DNA of 64,000 bases, from contig PKEX01000017.1 of the NCBI GenBank assembly GCA_002919235.1, forward strand, positions 97,677 through 161,676, read 5' to 3'. The first letter of the stretch is position 1; each line of letters begins with the position of its first letter. This DNA is from Clostridia bacterium. GTDB lineage: Bacteria; Bacillota; Limnochordia; DTU080; RSA5. Below are positions 17,635 to 26,700 of this stretch, one piece after another. The notes under the pieces are model-generated. The model saw only the letters and a list, made by a program, of their open reading frames with translations, ran no database searches and was not told the origin of the DNA. A program made the position numbers and the translations under genes.

Positions 17635-17922
17635 ATGGCAGTTCGCATTCGGCTCAAGAGAATGGGGGCGAAGAAGCGCCCGTTTTACCGCCTGGTGGTG
17701 GCGGACTCCCGGGCGGCGCGGGACGGGCGGGTCATCGACACGCTGGGATATTATGACCCGCTGACCGATCCCGCCACCGTGAAGGTGGACGCGGAACGGG
17801 CCAAGGCGTGGCTGGGCCAGGGGGCGCAGCCTTCGGATACCGCGCGCAAGCTGCTGGTGCGCGCGGGCGTCCTGGATGGCGACGGCAAGGCCCCGTCCCA
17901 GGGCGAGGCGGGCGAGGCGTAA
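17635..17922 (+). CDS. rpsP: 30S ribosomal protein S16
   Basis: 95 residues. ATG at 17635 with a perfect AGGAGGTG (17621-17628) overlapping the ffh stop. Family hallmarks [25 protein letters not shown] and [12 protein letters not shown] are intact (N-terminal half). The C-terminal 15 residues ([15 protein letters not shown]) are a short acidic tail. Part of the ffh-rpsP-khpA-rimM-trmD-rplS cluster. Confidence 0.98.
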   Translation: MAVRIRLKRMGAKKRPFYRLVVADSRAARDGRVIDTLGYYDPLTDPATVKVDAERAKAWLGQGAQPSDTARKLLVRAGVLDGDGKAPSQGEAGEA

Positions 17923-17974
17923 GCCGCGGGCGCGCGGAAGCGCTCGAGGCTTTTGAGAGGAGGTGCCTCGCACG

Positions 17975-18205
17975 GTGAAGGAGCTTGTGACGTATCTGGC
18001 CCAGGCCCTGGTGGACCATCCCGATGAGGTGCGCGTCAGCCAGGTGGAAGGCGAGAAATCGATCATCCTCGAGCTCAGGGTGGCCCCTTCCGACATGGGG
18101 AAGGTCATCGGCCGGCAGGGCCGGGTGGCCAAGGCCCTCCGCGCCGTCGTGAAGGCGGCGGCGCCGCGGGGCGACAAAGTGGTGCACCTGGAGATCGTCG
18201 GGTGA
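17975..18205 (+). CDS. khpA: RNA-binding KH-domain protein KhpA
   Basis: 76-residue single KH domain, partner of KhpB/Jag in RNA binding and cell-division control. GTG at 17975 with GAGGAGG 10 bp upstream; a GTG at 17963 lies in the Shine-Dalgarno and is rejected. GxxG loop visible in MGKVIGRQGRVAKALR, and KVVHLEIVG closes the domain. In B. subtilis the order is rpsP-ylqC(khpA)-ylqD-rimM; ylqD is absent here. Confidence 0.93.
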   Translation: MKELVTYLAQALVDHPDEVRVSQVEGEKSIILELRVAPSDMGKVIGRQGRVAKALRAVVKAAAPRGDKVVHLEIVG

Positions 18206-18230
18206 CGCACGCCGCTTTCGGGTGAGGCCG

Positions 18231-18749
18231 TTGACGGTGGAGTGGGTGACGATCGGGAAAGTGACCGCGCCGCACGGGGTCCGCGGCGAGGTGCGGGTCT
18301 ACCCCCTGACGGAGTTCCCCGACCGGTTTTTCGATCTGGCGCGCGTCTTCCTGTGCCGCGGGGAGGAGCGGTCCGAGCGCCGGGTCAGCCGGGTGAAGGG
18401 CCTCGCCCGAGGACTCTTCCTGCTGAAGCTGGAGGGGATCGACACCCGGGACGAGGCAGAGCGCTGGCGGGGGGCGGAGGTGCAGGTGCCCAGGGCGGAG
18501 GCCGTCCCGCTGCCGCCGGGAAGGTACTACGTCTTTGAACTGGTAGGCGCGCGGGTGGTGACGAAAGACGGGGCGCCGGTGGGCCGGCTGGAGGACGTGC
18601 TGGCCACCGCGGCCAACGACGTGTTCGTCGTCCGCTCGGAAGAGGGCCGCGAGATCCTGGTCCCCGCCGTGAGGCACGTGGTCCTGTCCATCGACCCGGA
18701 GGAGGGCACCATCGTCATCGATCCCATCCCCGGGCTCTTGGAGGAGTAG
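18231..18749 (+). CDS. rimM: 16S rRNA processing protein RimM
   Basis: 30S maturation factor that binds S19. TTG at 18231 is preferred (GGTGAGG 4-5 bp upstream; [11 protein letters not shown]); a GTG at 18222 is the longer option. 172 residues. RimM N-domain ([23 protein letters not shown] as a unit, near residues 7-29) and C-terminal PRC barrel ([16 protein letters not shown] ... [11 protein letters not shown]). Ends 2 bp before trmD. Confidence 0.96.
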   Translation: MTVEWVTIGKVTAPHGVRGEVRVYPLTEFPDRFFDLARVFLCRGEERSERRVSRVKGLARGLFLLKLEGIDTRDEAERWRGAEVQVPRAEAVPLPPGRYYVFELVGARVVTKDGAPVGRLEDVLATAANDVFVVRSEEGREILVPAVRHVVLSIDPEEGTIVIDPIPGLLEE

Positions 18750-18751
18750 CG

Positions 18752-19507
18752 GTGGAGATCGACGTCCTCACGCTCTTTCCGGCGATGTTCGCCGCCTTGG
18801 ACGAGAGCATCGTGAAGCGGGCCCGGGAGCGGGGTCTTCTCACGCTGAGGGTGTGGGACATCCGGGAGTTTGCCTACGACCGGCACCGGACGGTCGACGA
18901 CACACCCTACGGCGGGGGCGCGGGCATGGTCATGAAACCCGAGCCCATCCACCGGGCGCTCCAGCACGTGAAAGCCGTCTCCGCCCGGCCCGCGCGCCGG
19001 GTGATCTTGATGTCCCCGCAGGGGCGCCGGTTCGACCAGGCGCTGGCCCGGGAACTGGCCGCGCAAGAGCGGCTCATCTTCATCTGCGGGCGGTACGAAG
19101 GCGTCGACGAGCGGGTCCGGCTGCACCTGGTGAGCGACGAGATCTCCATCGGGGACTACGTCCTGACGGGCGGGGAGCTCCCCGCGATGGTGGTGATCGA
19201 CGCCGTGGCCCGGCTCATCCCCGGGGTATTGGGCAGCGCCGAATCGCCCCGGGAAGAGTCGTTCAGCGACGGGCTGCTGGAGTACCCGCACTACACTCGG
19301 CCCCGGGAGTATCTGGGCACTGCCGTGCCCGAGGTGCTGCTCAGCGGGGATCACGAAGCGGTGCGCCGCTGGCGGCGCAAGGAGTCGCTGCGGCGCACGC
19401 GCGAGCGGCGGCCGGACCTCCTGGAGGCCGTCCGGTTGACCCCGGAAGACCTGCGGCTGCTCCAGGAGATCGAGGCGGAAGAGGGCGCGCCGCCCGGCGG
19501 CCTGTGA
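18752..19507 (+). CDS. trmD: tRNA (guanine37-N1)-methyltransferase
   Basis: SPOUT methyltransferase that makes m1G37 and prevents frameshifting. GTG at 18752, GGAGGAG upstream in the rimM end; 251 residues, slightly longer than usual (about 240). Conserved [11 protein letters not shown] start, [40 protein letters not shown] in the trefoil-knot region, and the C-terminal domain (YTRPREYLG...[16 protein letters not shown]). Confidence 0.98.
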   Translation: MEIDVLTLFPAMFAALDESIVKRARERGLLTLRVWDIREFAYDRHRTVDDTPYGGGAGMVMKPEPIHRALQHVKAVSARPARRVILMSPQGRRFDQALARELAAQERLIFICGRYEGVDERVRLHLVSDEISIGDYVLTGGELPAMVVIDAVARLIPGVLGSAESPREESFSDGLLEYPHYTRPREYLGTAVPEVLLSGDHEAVRRWRRKESLRRTRERRPDLLEAVRLTPEDLRLLQEIEAEEGAPPGGL

Positions 19508-19534
19508 GCGGCGACGGACAGGGGCTTCGCCGCG

Positions 19535-19564
19535 TTGCCGCCGGGATCGGCGGTGTGGTAGAAT
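19535..19564 (+). promoter_or_regulatory. Promoter of rplS
   Basis: TTGCCG, 18-bp spacer, TAGAAT with an upstream TG (TGG TAGAAT), i.e. an extended -10. It lies in the 89-bp trmD-rplS gap and gives a short leader of about 25 nt. Confidence 0.55.
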
Positions 19565-19596
19565 ATCGTCGCGTTTGACAAGAGGAGGCTCATGCC

Positions 19597-19938
19597 ATGG
19601 ACATCATCCGGAGCATCGAAGAAGCGCAGATGCGCACGGATCTGCCGGAGTTCGGTCCGGGCGACACGCTCAAAGTCCACGTGAAAGTGGTGGAGGGCGA
19701 CCGCGAGCGGATTCAGGTGTTCGAAGGCGTCTGCATCAAGCGGGACGGGGGCGGTCTGACCGAGACCTTCACCGTGCGCAAGATCTCTCAGGGTGTCGGC
19801 GTGGAGCGGACGTTCCCGGTTCACTCGCCGAGGATCGACCGGATCGAGGTGGTGCGGAAAGGGCGGGTGCGGCGCGCTCGGCTGTTCTACCTGCGCGACC
19901 GCATCGGCAAGGCGGCTCGGATCAAGGAGCGCCGCTAA
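19597..19938 (+). CDS. rplS: 50S ribosomal protein L19
   Basis: 113 residues; at the 30S-50S interface. ATG at 19597, AAGAGGAGG upstream; another ATG at 19591 is in frame but closer to the Shine-Dalgarno. Conserved blocks [50 protein letters not shown] and [13 protein letters not shown]. Followed 30 bp later by lepB. Confidence 0.98.
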   Translation: MDIIRSIEEAQMRTDLPEFGPGDTLKVHVKVVEGDRERIQVFEGVCIKRDGGGLTETFTVRKISQGVGVERTFPVHSPRIDRIEVVRKGRVRRARLFYLRDRIGKAARIKERR

Positions 19939-19968
19939 GCCGTCCGGCCCGGGCAGGAGGCATCCCAC

Positions 19969-20517
19969 GTGGCGCAGGTGCGACAGGAGATCCGGGAATA
20001 CGCGGAATCCTTCGTCATCGCGGTCTTGCTGGCGCTCTTTATCATCCTGTTCGTCGCCCAATCCTTCTTGGTGCAAGGCGACTCGATGGAGCCCAGCCTC
20101 CACCACGGGGAGCGCCTTCTGGTCGACAAAGTGACGTATCGTTTTCGCCCACCGGAACGGGGCGAGATCATCGTCTTCTCCTTTCCCAAGGATCCCCGGC
20201 GCAAGTTTATCAAGCGGGTGATCGGGGTGCCCGGGGACACGGTGGAGATCCGCAACCGGACGCTTTTTATCAACGGGATCCCCATCGAGGAGGATTACAT
20301 CCGCGGGCCCATGTACCAGCCGTACGGGCCCGTCGTCGTTCCCGAAGGGACCGTCTGGGTGCTGGGGGACAACCGCAACAACAGCGAAGACAGCCGCTTC
20401 CCCGACGTCGGCCCGGTCCCGTTGGATCTGGTCGTGGGACGCGCCGTGGTGGTCTACTGGCCGCTGCGGGAAGCGGGCTTGATCGCCGTGCCGCGCGTCC
20501 TCGCCGACTTGGAGTGA
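19969..20517 (+). CDS. lepB: Signal peptidase I
   Basis: Membrane serine protease (Ser/Lys dyad) that removes Sec signal peptides. GTG at 19969, GGCAGGAGG upstream; 182 residues with one N-terminal membrane anchor (about 13-32, FVIAVLLALFIILFVAQ). Catalytic Ser39 in QGDSMEPSL and Lys82 in KRVIGVPGD; further box GDNRNNSEDSR. Bacillus Sip-type size. Twelve bp before rbgA. Confidence 0.97.
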   Translation: MAQVRQEIREYAESFVIAVLLALFIILFVAQSFLVQGDSMEPSLHHGERLLVDKVTYRFRPPERGEIIVFSFPKDPRRKFIKRVIGVPGDTVEIRNRTLFINGIPIEEDYIRGPMYQPYGPVVVPEGTVWVLGDNRNNSEDSRFPDVGPVPLDLVVGRAVVVYWPLREAGLIAVPRVLADLE

Positions 20518-20529
20518 GGTTGGCCGGGA

Positions 20530-21435
20530 TTGGTTTTTGACGATTTTCAGGTCCAGTGGTACCCCGGGCACATGGCCAAAGCCCGGCGCGAGCTGGTCCA
20601 ACGAATCAAGCAAGCCGACTTCGTCATCGAAGTGGCGGACGCCCGGGCGCCGGCCACGACCCGCAATCCGGAGCTGGAAGCGTTGATCCAGGGGCGTCCC
20701 CGGCTGCTCCTCCTGGCCAAGGCGGACCTGGCGGAGCCGGGGACGCTTTCTTCGTGGGTGAAGGCGTTTCGCGGCCGGGGCGTGGAGACGCTGGCGGCGT
20801 CCCTCACCTCAGGGCGGGAAGCGGCGGCCATCCGGAGCCGCCTGCAGGCCTGGGTCGAGCGGGAATTCTCCCGGCGCCAGGGGCCGGCCGACCTCGCGCG
20901 GCTGGCCGGGGTGCGCCTGCCCAAGAGCGCCCGGGAGAAGCACGTCCGAGGGCTCGTGGTGGGCATCCCCAACACGGGCAAGTCGACGCTCATCCGCGTC
21001 CTCGGCGGCAAAGGCGTGCAGGTGGGCGCGATCGCCGGCGTCACCCGGGGCCTCCTGTGGGTGAACGTCGCCGGCGGCGTAAAACTCCTCGACACCCCCG
21101 GGATCTTGTGGCCGCGCCTTGAGAAGGGGATGACCGCCCTCAAACTGGCCTGGCTGGGGTGCGTGGGCGACGGGGCGTTTGACCCGGAACAGGCGGCGCT
21201 GAAGCTCATCCAGTGGTTTGCCGTCCGGGATCCGGAGGCGATGGCCCGGCGCTACCGGCTGGCGCCCGGCATGCTCGAGGATCCCCCGGCCGTGCTGGCG
21301 CACATCGCGCGGCAGCGGGGCCATTTGGAGAGCGGCGGATCGCCCGATCTGCCGCAAGGCGCCGAGTCTCTTCTCTGGGATTTTCGCCGGGGGAGGCTCG
21401 GCCGCTTGGCGCTGGACGATCCCGTGGAGGAGTGA
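20530..21435 (+). CDS. rbgA: Ribosome biogenesis GTPase RbgA (YlqF)
   Basis: Circularly permuted GTPase for late 50S assembly. TTG start at 20530; 301 residues. Conserved VQWYPGHMAKARREL, DARAPATTRNPELE, G1 GIPNTGKST, G3 DTPGILWP and the C-terminal RNA-binding ANTAR-like helices. The G4 motif, normally NKAD, reads LLAKAD (Asn to Ala), and the G2 segment PGITT reads AGVTR. Both changes affect guanine contacts and switch I, so nucleotide specificity may be relaxed. Placement next to rnhB is the normal Firmicute order. Confidence 0.94.
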   Translation: MVFDDFQVQWYPGHMAKARRELVQRIKQADFVIEVADARAPATTRNPELEALIQGRPRLLLLAKADLAEPGTLSSWVKAFRGRGVETLAASLTSGREAAAIRSRLQAWVEREFSRRQGPADLARLAGVRLPKSAREKHVRGLVVGIPNTGKSTLIRVLGGKGVQVGAIAGVTRGLLWVNVAGGVKLLDTPGILWPRLEKGMTALKLAWLGCVGDGAFDPEQAALKLIQWFAVRDPEAMARRYRLAPGMLEDPPAVLAHIARQRGHLESGGSPDLPQGAESLLWDFRRGRLGRLALDDPVEE

Positions 21436-21448
21436 CGCAGGGAGAACC

Positions 21449-22063
21449 ATGGACCGGGACGGAGCGGGCCGGTGGACCGTCGGGGTGGATGAAGCGGGGC
21501 GGGGATGCCTCGCCGGGCCGATTTTCGCCGCCGCGGTCCTGCTGGACCCGGAGAGACCCATCGTGGGACTGGACGACAGCAAGCGGCTGCCGCCGGGAAC
21601 CCGGGAACGCTTGTCCCGGGAGATCCGGGAAAGGGCGCTGGCTTGGGGCGTCGCCTGGGCTACCGTCCGCGAGATCGACCAGCGAGGCATCGAGTGGGCC
21701 AATCGCATCGCGTTCTCTCGAGCGGTGCGCGCCCTCCTGCGCCGGGTCCCTCAGGTGCCGCCGGGCCGGCTGGTGGTGTACATCGACGGGACGCGCCGGG
21801 CTTTGCGCCTCGGGCTGCCCCAGGTGACCGTGGCCGGCGGGGACCGGACGCACGCAGCCATCGCCGCCGCCAGCATCCTGGCCAAGACGGCCAGGGACCG
21901 GTTTGTGCTGGAGACCATGCACGCCCGCTACCCCCAGTACGGTTTCGACCAGCACAAAGGTTACGCCACCGCCCGGCATCTCGAAGCCCTTCGCGCCTGG
22001 GGCCCGTGTCCGTATCACCGCATGAGCTTCCGGCCGCTGGCGGAAGCGAGCGGAGGGGAGTGA
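21449..22063 (+). CDS. rnhB: Ribonuclease HII
   Basis: Removes RNA from RNA-DNA hybrids and single ribonucleotides. ATG at 21449, CAGGGAGA upstream; 204 residues. Catalytic DEAGRG motif (GVDEAGRGCLAGP near residue 13), DDSKRLPPG, YIDGT, and AAASILAKTARD with HKGYAT complete the family pattern. 13 bp after rbgA. Confidence 0.97.
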   Translation: MDRDGAGRWTVGVDEAGRGCLAGPIFAAAVLLDPERPIVGLDDSKRLPPGTRERLSREIRERALAWGVAWATVREIDQRGIEWANRIAFSRAVRALLRRVPQVPPGRLVVYIDGTRRALRLGLPQVTVAGGDRTHAAIAAASILAKTARDRFVLETMHARYPQYGFDQHKGYATARHLEALRAWGPCPYHRMSFRPLAEASGGE

Positions 22064-22109
22064 GGCGGCAGGCCGTGCGGCCGCGCGTGGATTGCGGGAG
22101 GCGGCGGTC

Positions 22110-22484
22110 TTGACGTGCCGCAGGCGGGATCTGGGAGCGAAAGGCGAGGCGCTCGCGGCGAGGTACCTGGAGGCACAGGGCTTTCGCATCCGGGAGCGCA
22201 ACGTGCGCTTTCGCCGCGGCGAGATCGACATCGTGGCGCAGGACGGCCCGATCCTGGTGTTCGTGGAGGTCAAGACCAGGAGGAGCCGGAGATTCGGCAG
22301 CCCGTTAGAGAGCGTTGATCCCCGCAAGCGGCGAAAGCTTTGGGCCCTGGCCCGGACCTATCTCTATTCCCGCCGGCTCGACGGCGTCGACTGCCGTTTC
22401 GACGTCATCGGTATCACCTGGGAGGCGCCGGGCAAGCCGCCCGTGATCGAGCACGTGCGGGACGCGCTGGGCCACCGGGCGTGA
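22110..22484 (+). CDS. UPF0102 (YraN-like) predicted endonuclease
   Basis: 124 residues; restriction-endonuclease-like fold protein often between rnhB and comM. TTG at 22110 has GGGAGG 8 bp upstream and gives the usual length; TTG at 22092 is the longer option. Motif GEALAARYLEAQGFRIRERNVR, then RRGEIDIVAQDG and VFVEVKTR contain the catalytic-type Glu/Asp...ExK residues. Biological role uncertain in the family. Confidence 0.92.
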   Translation: MTCRRRDLGAKGEALAARYLEAQGFRIRERNVRFRRGEIDIVAQDGPILVFVEVKTRRSRRFGSPLESVDPRKRRKLWALARTYLYSRRLDGVDCRFDVIGITWEAPGKPPVIEHVRDALGHRA

Positions 22485-22521
22485 GAAGGCCCGCTGCGCA
22501 CCGGTGAACTGCGGTTTATAT

Positions 22522-22538
22522 AAAGGTATGTAACCTTT
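22522..22538. promoter_or_regulatory. AT-rich palindrome upstream of comM
   Basis: AAAGGT-ATGTA-ACCTTT, a perfect 6-bp inverted repeat in an AT-rich island (TTTATATAAAGG...). It could be an operator, a short hairpin in the leader, or part of a promoter region. No -35/-10 pair is convincing. Confidence 0.4.
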
Positions 22539-22634
22539 GAGATTTTTCGCGGGCAGGAGGCCCTGTGACAGGTGGACTCCGCCGCACCAGCGAATGTGCG
22601 TCTCACCGTGGTCACGGAACGGCGGAGGTGCGGT

Positions 22635-24155
22635 GTGCTCGCGAAAGTCTCGTCGTGCGCCGTGGTCGGCATCGACGCGCTGGCCGTCGAGGTCGAGGTC
22701 GATGTGGCCAGCGGCCTTCCCAGCTTTGACATCGTCGGCCTTCCCGGTGCGTCGGTCCGGGAAGCGCGCGATCGGGTGCGGAGCGCGATCAAAAATTCGG
22801 GCTTTGATTTCCCGATGGGGCGGGTGACGGTGAACCTGGCCCCCGCACACGTGCCCAAAGCGGGGACTCTCTTTGACCTTCCCATCGCCATGGGCATCTT
22901 GGCGGCCAGCGGGCAGCTTCCCCTGCCGGCTCGGGATTCTCCCGTGATGGTGGGCGAACTGTCGCTGGACGGTTCGGTGCGGGCCGTCTGGGGGGTGCTC
23001 TGCATCGCGGCAGCGATGGGCGGTTCGCCCCGGCTTCTCGTGCTGCCCCGGGGAAACCGTGCCGAGGTGGAGGCGGTGGCGGGGGTGCGGGCCGTCCCGG
23101 TGGCCACGCTCCGGGAGGCGGCCGAGCTGGCCAAGCAGGGGTGGCCGCGGGCGGAAATCACCGCGGGAGTGGGCGATCCCCCTGCCCAGAGCCGGGACGA
23201 TCCGTGGAAAGACGTATGGGGCCAGGAGACGGCCAAGCGGGCGCTGGAGATCAGCATCGCCGGAGGGCATCACGCGCTGCTGATCGGCCCTCCCGGCGCG
23301 GGGAAGACCCTGCTGGCCCGCCAGGCGGCCCGGCTGGCGCCGCCGCTGTCCCGGGACGAGGTGGTGGAGGTCTCCCGGATCTACAGCGTGGCGGGGCTCC
23401 TTTCGGAGGACGAGCCCTTCCTTTACCAGCGGCCGTTTCGAAGCCCGCATCACACCGTGACGATCCCGGCCCTCCTGGGCGGCGGCGCCGCGCCGCGGCC
23501 AGGCGAAGTGAGCCTCGCGCACAGGGGGGTTCTCTTCCTGGACGAGCTAGGCGAGTTTGACCGGGCAGTGATCGACGCTCTGAGGGAGCCCCTGGAGGAG
23601 GGTGTCGTCACGGTCTCCCGGGTCTTTGGGCGGTGCGTCTTTCCCGCGCGGTTCACCCTCATCGGGGCGCTCAACCCGTGCCCCTGCGGGTACCTGGGCG
23701 ATCCGGAACGGCCCTGTTCCTGCCGGCCGGCGGAAGTCCACCGCTACCGCCGCCGGCTGTCCGGTCCCATCCTGGACCGCATCGACCTTTTCATTCGCGT
23801 CCAGCGCCCTGCGGCCGGCGAGGCCCGGCTGCGCGGGGGACAGAGGAGCGCCCCGGTGCGGGACCGGGCGGCGGCCATCGCACGGGCCAGGCGCCTGCAG
23901 CGGGAGCGGTTCGGCCGGGAAGGGAGGCTCAACGGGGAGATCCCCTTCGACGAGATCCACGTTTACTGCGTCCTCGACCGCGAAGGCGAGCGGCTGCTGA
24001 GGCGGGCGGCGGCCGGGTGGAACCTGAGCCCCCGGTCCGTCCACCGGGTGATGCGGGTGGCCCGGACCATCGCCGACCTGGAAGGCGACGAGCGCATCCG
24101 GGCGCAGCACGTCGCGGAGGCCCTTTCCTACCGGCAGGAAAGCCAGCTCGCCTGA
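22635..24155 (+). CDS. comM: ComM/YifB-family Mg-chelatase-like AAA+ ATPase
   Basis: Hexameric helicase that promotes branch migration of incoming DNA in transformation. GTG at 22635 (MLAKVSSCAVVGIDALAVEVEVDV-type start, CGGAGGTG just upstream) gives 506 residues, the family length; the frame is open from 22572. N-terminal Lon-like domain (GLPSFDIVGLPGASVREARDRV), Walker A GPPGAGKTLLARQ, sensor and pore segments (FRSPHHTVTIPALLGGG), Walker B GVLFLDELGEF, zinc-binding cysteines NPCPCGYLGD...CSC, C-terminal Mg-chelatase domain SYRQE. A natural-competence role fits dprA at 34786. Confidence 0.94.
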   Translation: MLAKVSSCAVVGIDALAVEVEVDVASGLPSFDIVGLPGASVREARDRVRSAIKNSGFDFPMGRVTVNLAPAHVPKAGTLFDLPIAMGILAASGQLPLPARDSPVMVGELSLDGSVRAVWGVLCIAAAMGGSPRLLVLPRGNRAEVEAVAGVRAVPVATLREAAELAKQGWPRAEITAGVGDPPAQSRDDPWKDVWGQETAKRALEISIAGGHHALLIGPPGAGKTLLARQAARLAPPLSRDEVVEVSRIYSVAGLLSEDEPFLYQRPFRSPHHTVTIPALLGGGAAPRPGEVSLAHRGVLFLDELGEFDRAVIDALREPLEEGVVTVSRVFGRCVFPARFTLIGALNPCPCGYLGDPERPCSCRPAEVHRYRRRLSGPILDRIDLFIRVQRPAAGEARLRGGQRSAPVRDRAAAIARARRLQRERFGREGRLNGEIPFDEIHVYCVLDREGERLLRRAAAGWNLSPRSVHRVMRVARTIADLEGDERIRAQHVAEALSYRQESQLA

Positions 24156-24377
24156 GTGGCCGGCGCGGGCGGTGCGGGGAGGATCAACCTTTGCGGCTTG
24201 GGAATCTTAGTACCGCGTGACGGGCCGTCTTTCGGCAAACTGCGCGCGAAAAATCGCCGCTTGGCAGGAAAATGCATCACGTAAGCGAAGCGTAGGAAGG
24301 TGCCCGGAAGCTGGTGGTATGTAGGCGTCCGGCTCTTTTTCTGACCGAGCACGAGTCTGGGGAGGTCTGCCGTCCCT

Positions 24378-25214
24378 ATGGGCCTTTGGCAGAAGCTGAC
24401 CAACAACCGCTTCTTTAAGTCGATCTATCGCGAAGGCTATCCGGATACCGACCGCAAGCGGGTGATGGTGGTCATCAACAGCCTCGCGCTCCACCTGCAC
24501 CCGGTGCGGGTCCCCAAGAAGGCGCTGCGGGTGAGCTACACCTGGGGACTGGGCGGCCTTTCGGTCTGGATGTTCGTCATCTTGACCATCACCGGCGTCT
24601 TTTTGATGTTCTACTACATCCCCTCGGTCAAGGACGCCTGGTGGTCGATTATCAACATCAACACCAGCGTCTACTTCGGCTCGTTCATGCGGAACATGCA
24701 CCGCTGGGCCGCGCACGCGATGGTCATCCTGGTCCTGCTGCACATGACGCGCGTCTTTTATACCGGGTCTTACAAGCCGCCGCGCGAGTTTAACTGGGTG
24801 TTGGGAGTCGTCCTGCTCACGGTCACCTTCCTGCTGAGCTTCACCGGGTACCTCCTCCCGTGGGACCAGCTGGCGTACTGGGCCATCACCGTCGGCGCCC
24901 AGATGGGCGGCTCGACGCCCATCATCGGCAAGCAGATCAACGTCGCGCTGCTGGGGGGCCATCAGATCGGCCAGCCGACGCTGATTCGCTGGTACACGCT
25001 GCATGTCATCTTCCTGCCTCTGATCATGATCGTCCTGGTCTCGATGCACTTCTGGCGCGTGCGAAAGGACGGCAACATCTCGACGCCGGTCTACGCCGCG
25101 CCGCCTGAGGAAGAAGAGGTTCAGGAGCTGCCTGCCGCGCGAGCCGACGCCCAAGAGGAGGCGGAGGCCGCGGCGCCGGAAGGCGGCGATGAGGAGCCGG
25201 AGCCGGAGTCGTAA
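24378..25214 (+). CDS. Cytochrome b6-type subunit of a cytochrome bc complex
   Basis: Membrane quinol-oxidising subunit, 278 residues with four membrane helices. Heme ligands His108/His122 and His209/His224; the 14/15 spacing is the b6 (b6f) pattern. FTGYLLPWDQ is the cytochrome b hallmark. There is no Cys in the entire protein, so the covalent heme ci/cn of b6f and Bacillus complexes cannot attach. The C-terminal 40 residues (AAPPEEEEVQELP...) are an acidic, Ala/Pro-rich soluble tail. First gene of the bc operon; subunit IV follows 117 bp downstream. Confidence 0.92.
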   Translation: MGLWQKLTNNRFFKSIYREGYPDTDRKRVMVVINSLALHLHPVRVPKKALRVSYTWGLGGLSVWMFVILTITGVFLMFYYIPSVKDAWWSIININTSVYFGSFMRNMHRWAAHAMVILVLLHMTRVFYTGSYKPPREFNWVLGVVLLTVTFLLSFTGYLLPWDQLAYWAITVGAQMGGSTPIIGKQINVALLGGHQIGQPTLIRWYTLHVIFLPLIMIVLVSMHFWRVRKDGNISTPVYAAPPEEEEVQELPAARADAQEEAEAAAPEGGDEEPEPES

Positions 25215-25331
25215 GCGGGAGGGCGCCGGGCCGCCGGGCCCGGAAAGGGCCGGACGGCGCTGCTTCCGTGTTTGTTTTAGAACGATTTCCACCAGTGCAG
25301 CCCGCGAGGGCGAGGAGGGTTTGGAGCGCTC

Positions 25332-26069
25332 ATGGCACGCGTGTTGCAGCACGAGGAAGAGGAACGGGTTATCGAGGATCCCGGCGAACGGGTTCACGTG
25401 TGGCCGCACCTGGTCAGCATCGAGCTGGTGGGGGCCCTCATTTACCTCTTGGCCCTCAGCTTAATGGCCATCTTGATCCGAGCGCCCCTGGTCGACCTGG
25501 CTAACCCCGAGGTGACGCCCAACCCGGCCAAAGCGCCCTGGTACTTCTTGGGCCTGCAGGAGCTTCTCCTGCACATGCATCCCGCCTTGGCCGGCGTCAT
25601 CGTCCCCGGGGCCGTGCTGATCCTGCTGGCAGCCATCCCGTACATCGACCGCTCGCGCGTGGGGACCGGCATCTGGTTCAGCACGCCGAAGGGCCTTCCC
25701 ATCACCAAATTCTCGGCTGTGTACACGGCGGTCTGGGTGATCGGCCTCGTTTTGCTGGACGAGTTCCTGCCGGCGGGCGAGGGAGCGCACGGCATCAGCC
25801 CGCTGCTGGAGCTGTACGGCTTTCCGCCGGCGGTGGGCGATATCTTCGTCCCCCTGGTGTTCATGACGTTCATCCCCTGGTCGCTCGCGGTCATCGTCAA
25901 GCGGCGCTGGAACGCGAACACCCGGGAGATCATCATCGCGCTGTACACCTTCTTCCTTGCGTCGTTTGTCGTGCTGACGGTGATCGGCACGGCGTTCCGC
26001 GGGCACAGCATGCAGCTGGTCTGGCCGTGGGAGATCGGCACGCCTGAAGGGGTCATGGGCCACTACTGA
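25332..26069 (+). CDS. Cytochrome b C-terminal (subunit IV-like) protein of the bc complex
   Basis: 245 residues, six or so hydrophobic segments: the usual three of subunit IV plus extra C-terminal ones (FVPLVFMTFIPW, IIIALYTFFLASFVVLTV). Quinol-site loop reads NPAKAPWYFLGLQELLL, so the acidic residue of PEWY/PDWY is replaced (APWY), a variant of a bacterial menaquinol subclass. ATG at 25332 about 14 bp after a GAGGAGGG tract. With the b6-type gene before it, this splits cytochrome b into two genes, as in b6f. Confidence 0.88.
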   Translation: MARVLQHEEEERVIEDPGERVHVWPHLVSIELVGALIYLLALSLMAILIRAPLVDLANPEVTPNPAKAPWYFLGLQELLLHMHPALAGVIVPGAVLILLAAIPYIDRSRVGTGIWFSTPKGLPITKFSAVYTAVWVIGLVLLDEFLPAGEGAHGISPLLELYGFPPAVGDIFVPLVFMTFIPWSLAVIVKRRWNANTREIIIALYTFFLASFVVLTVIGTAFRGHSMQLVWPWEIGTPEGVMGHY

Positions 26070-26156
26070 TGCCCTGCCCCGGCGCCGGCCGCCGGCGTGA
26101 GCGGGCGGCGCGCGGCCGGGCCGCGCCCAGGTATCACGGTAAGGAGGATCGTCACC

Positions 26157-26660
26157 TTGGCGGACGACAAGGATCGCACCGAACAACTTACCGATGAGGA
26201 AAGGAAACGCCGCAGCTTCTTGCGGAAAGTGATGTGGTCGTCGGCGGGTTTGGTCCTGGCCGAATCGGCCCTTGCCGGCCTGGCCCTTTTTTGGCCGCGA
26301 AAGGTCCAGGGATTCGGTTCGGTGATCCGGGCGGGGCGCATCCAGGATTTCGAAGTCGGCAGCGTCACGCGGTTTCGCGACGGCAAGTTCTATCTGTCGC
26401 GCCTTCCCGAAGGCTTTATCGCTCTCTACTGGAAGTGCCCGCACCTGGGGTGCACGGTGCCGTGGGATCCGTCCAGGGGGCAGTTTGCCTGCCCCTGCCA
26501 CGGCTCGATCTATGAACCGACGGGCCAGAACGTGGCGGGGCCTGCGCCGCGGCCTATGGACTACATGGAGATCCAGATCCGCGGCGACGAGATCTGGGTG
26601 AATACCGGAGCCATTTTCGAGCGCCGGGTGCACTCCGACGAGCACGTCACCAAGGTGTGA
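26157..26660 (+). CDS. Rieske [2Fe-2S] protein
   Basis: 167 residues. TTG at 26157 is chosen because AAGGAGG is 9 bp upstream. Tat-like N-terminus: RRSFLRKVMWSSAG then a hydrophobic anchor. Cluster motifs CPHLGCTVPW and CPCHGSIY give two Cys and two His ligands, with the Ser of the second motif that raises potential. Pro-loop GPAPRPM follows. Extracytoplasmic, docked on cytochrome b. Third gene of the operon. Confidence 0.94.
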   Translation: MADDKDRTEQLTDEERKRRSFLRKVMWSSAGLVLAESALAGLALFWPRKVQGFGSVIRAGRIQDFEVGSVTRFRDGKFYLSRLPEGFIALYWKCPHLGCTVPWDPSRGQFACPCHGSIYEPTGQNVAGPAPRPMDYMEIQIRGDEIWVNTGAIFERRVHSDEHVTKV

Positions 26661-26700
26661 GCCGGGGCGCGCTCGCAAGACCCGGCGAGGAGGATGAGCC

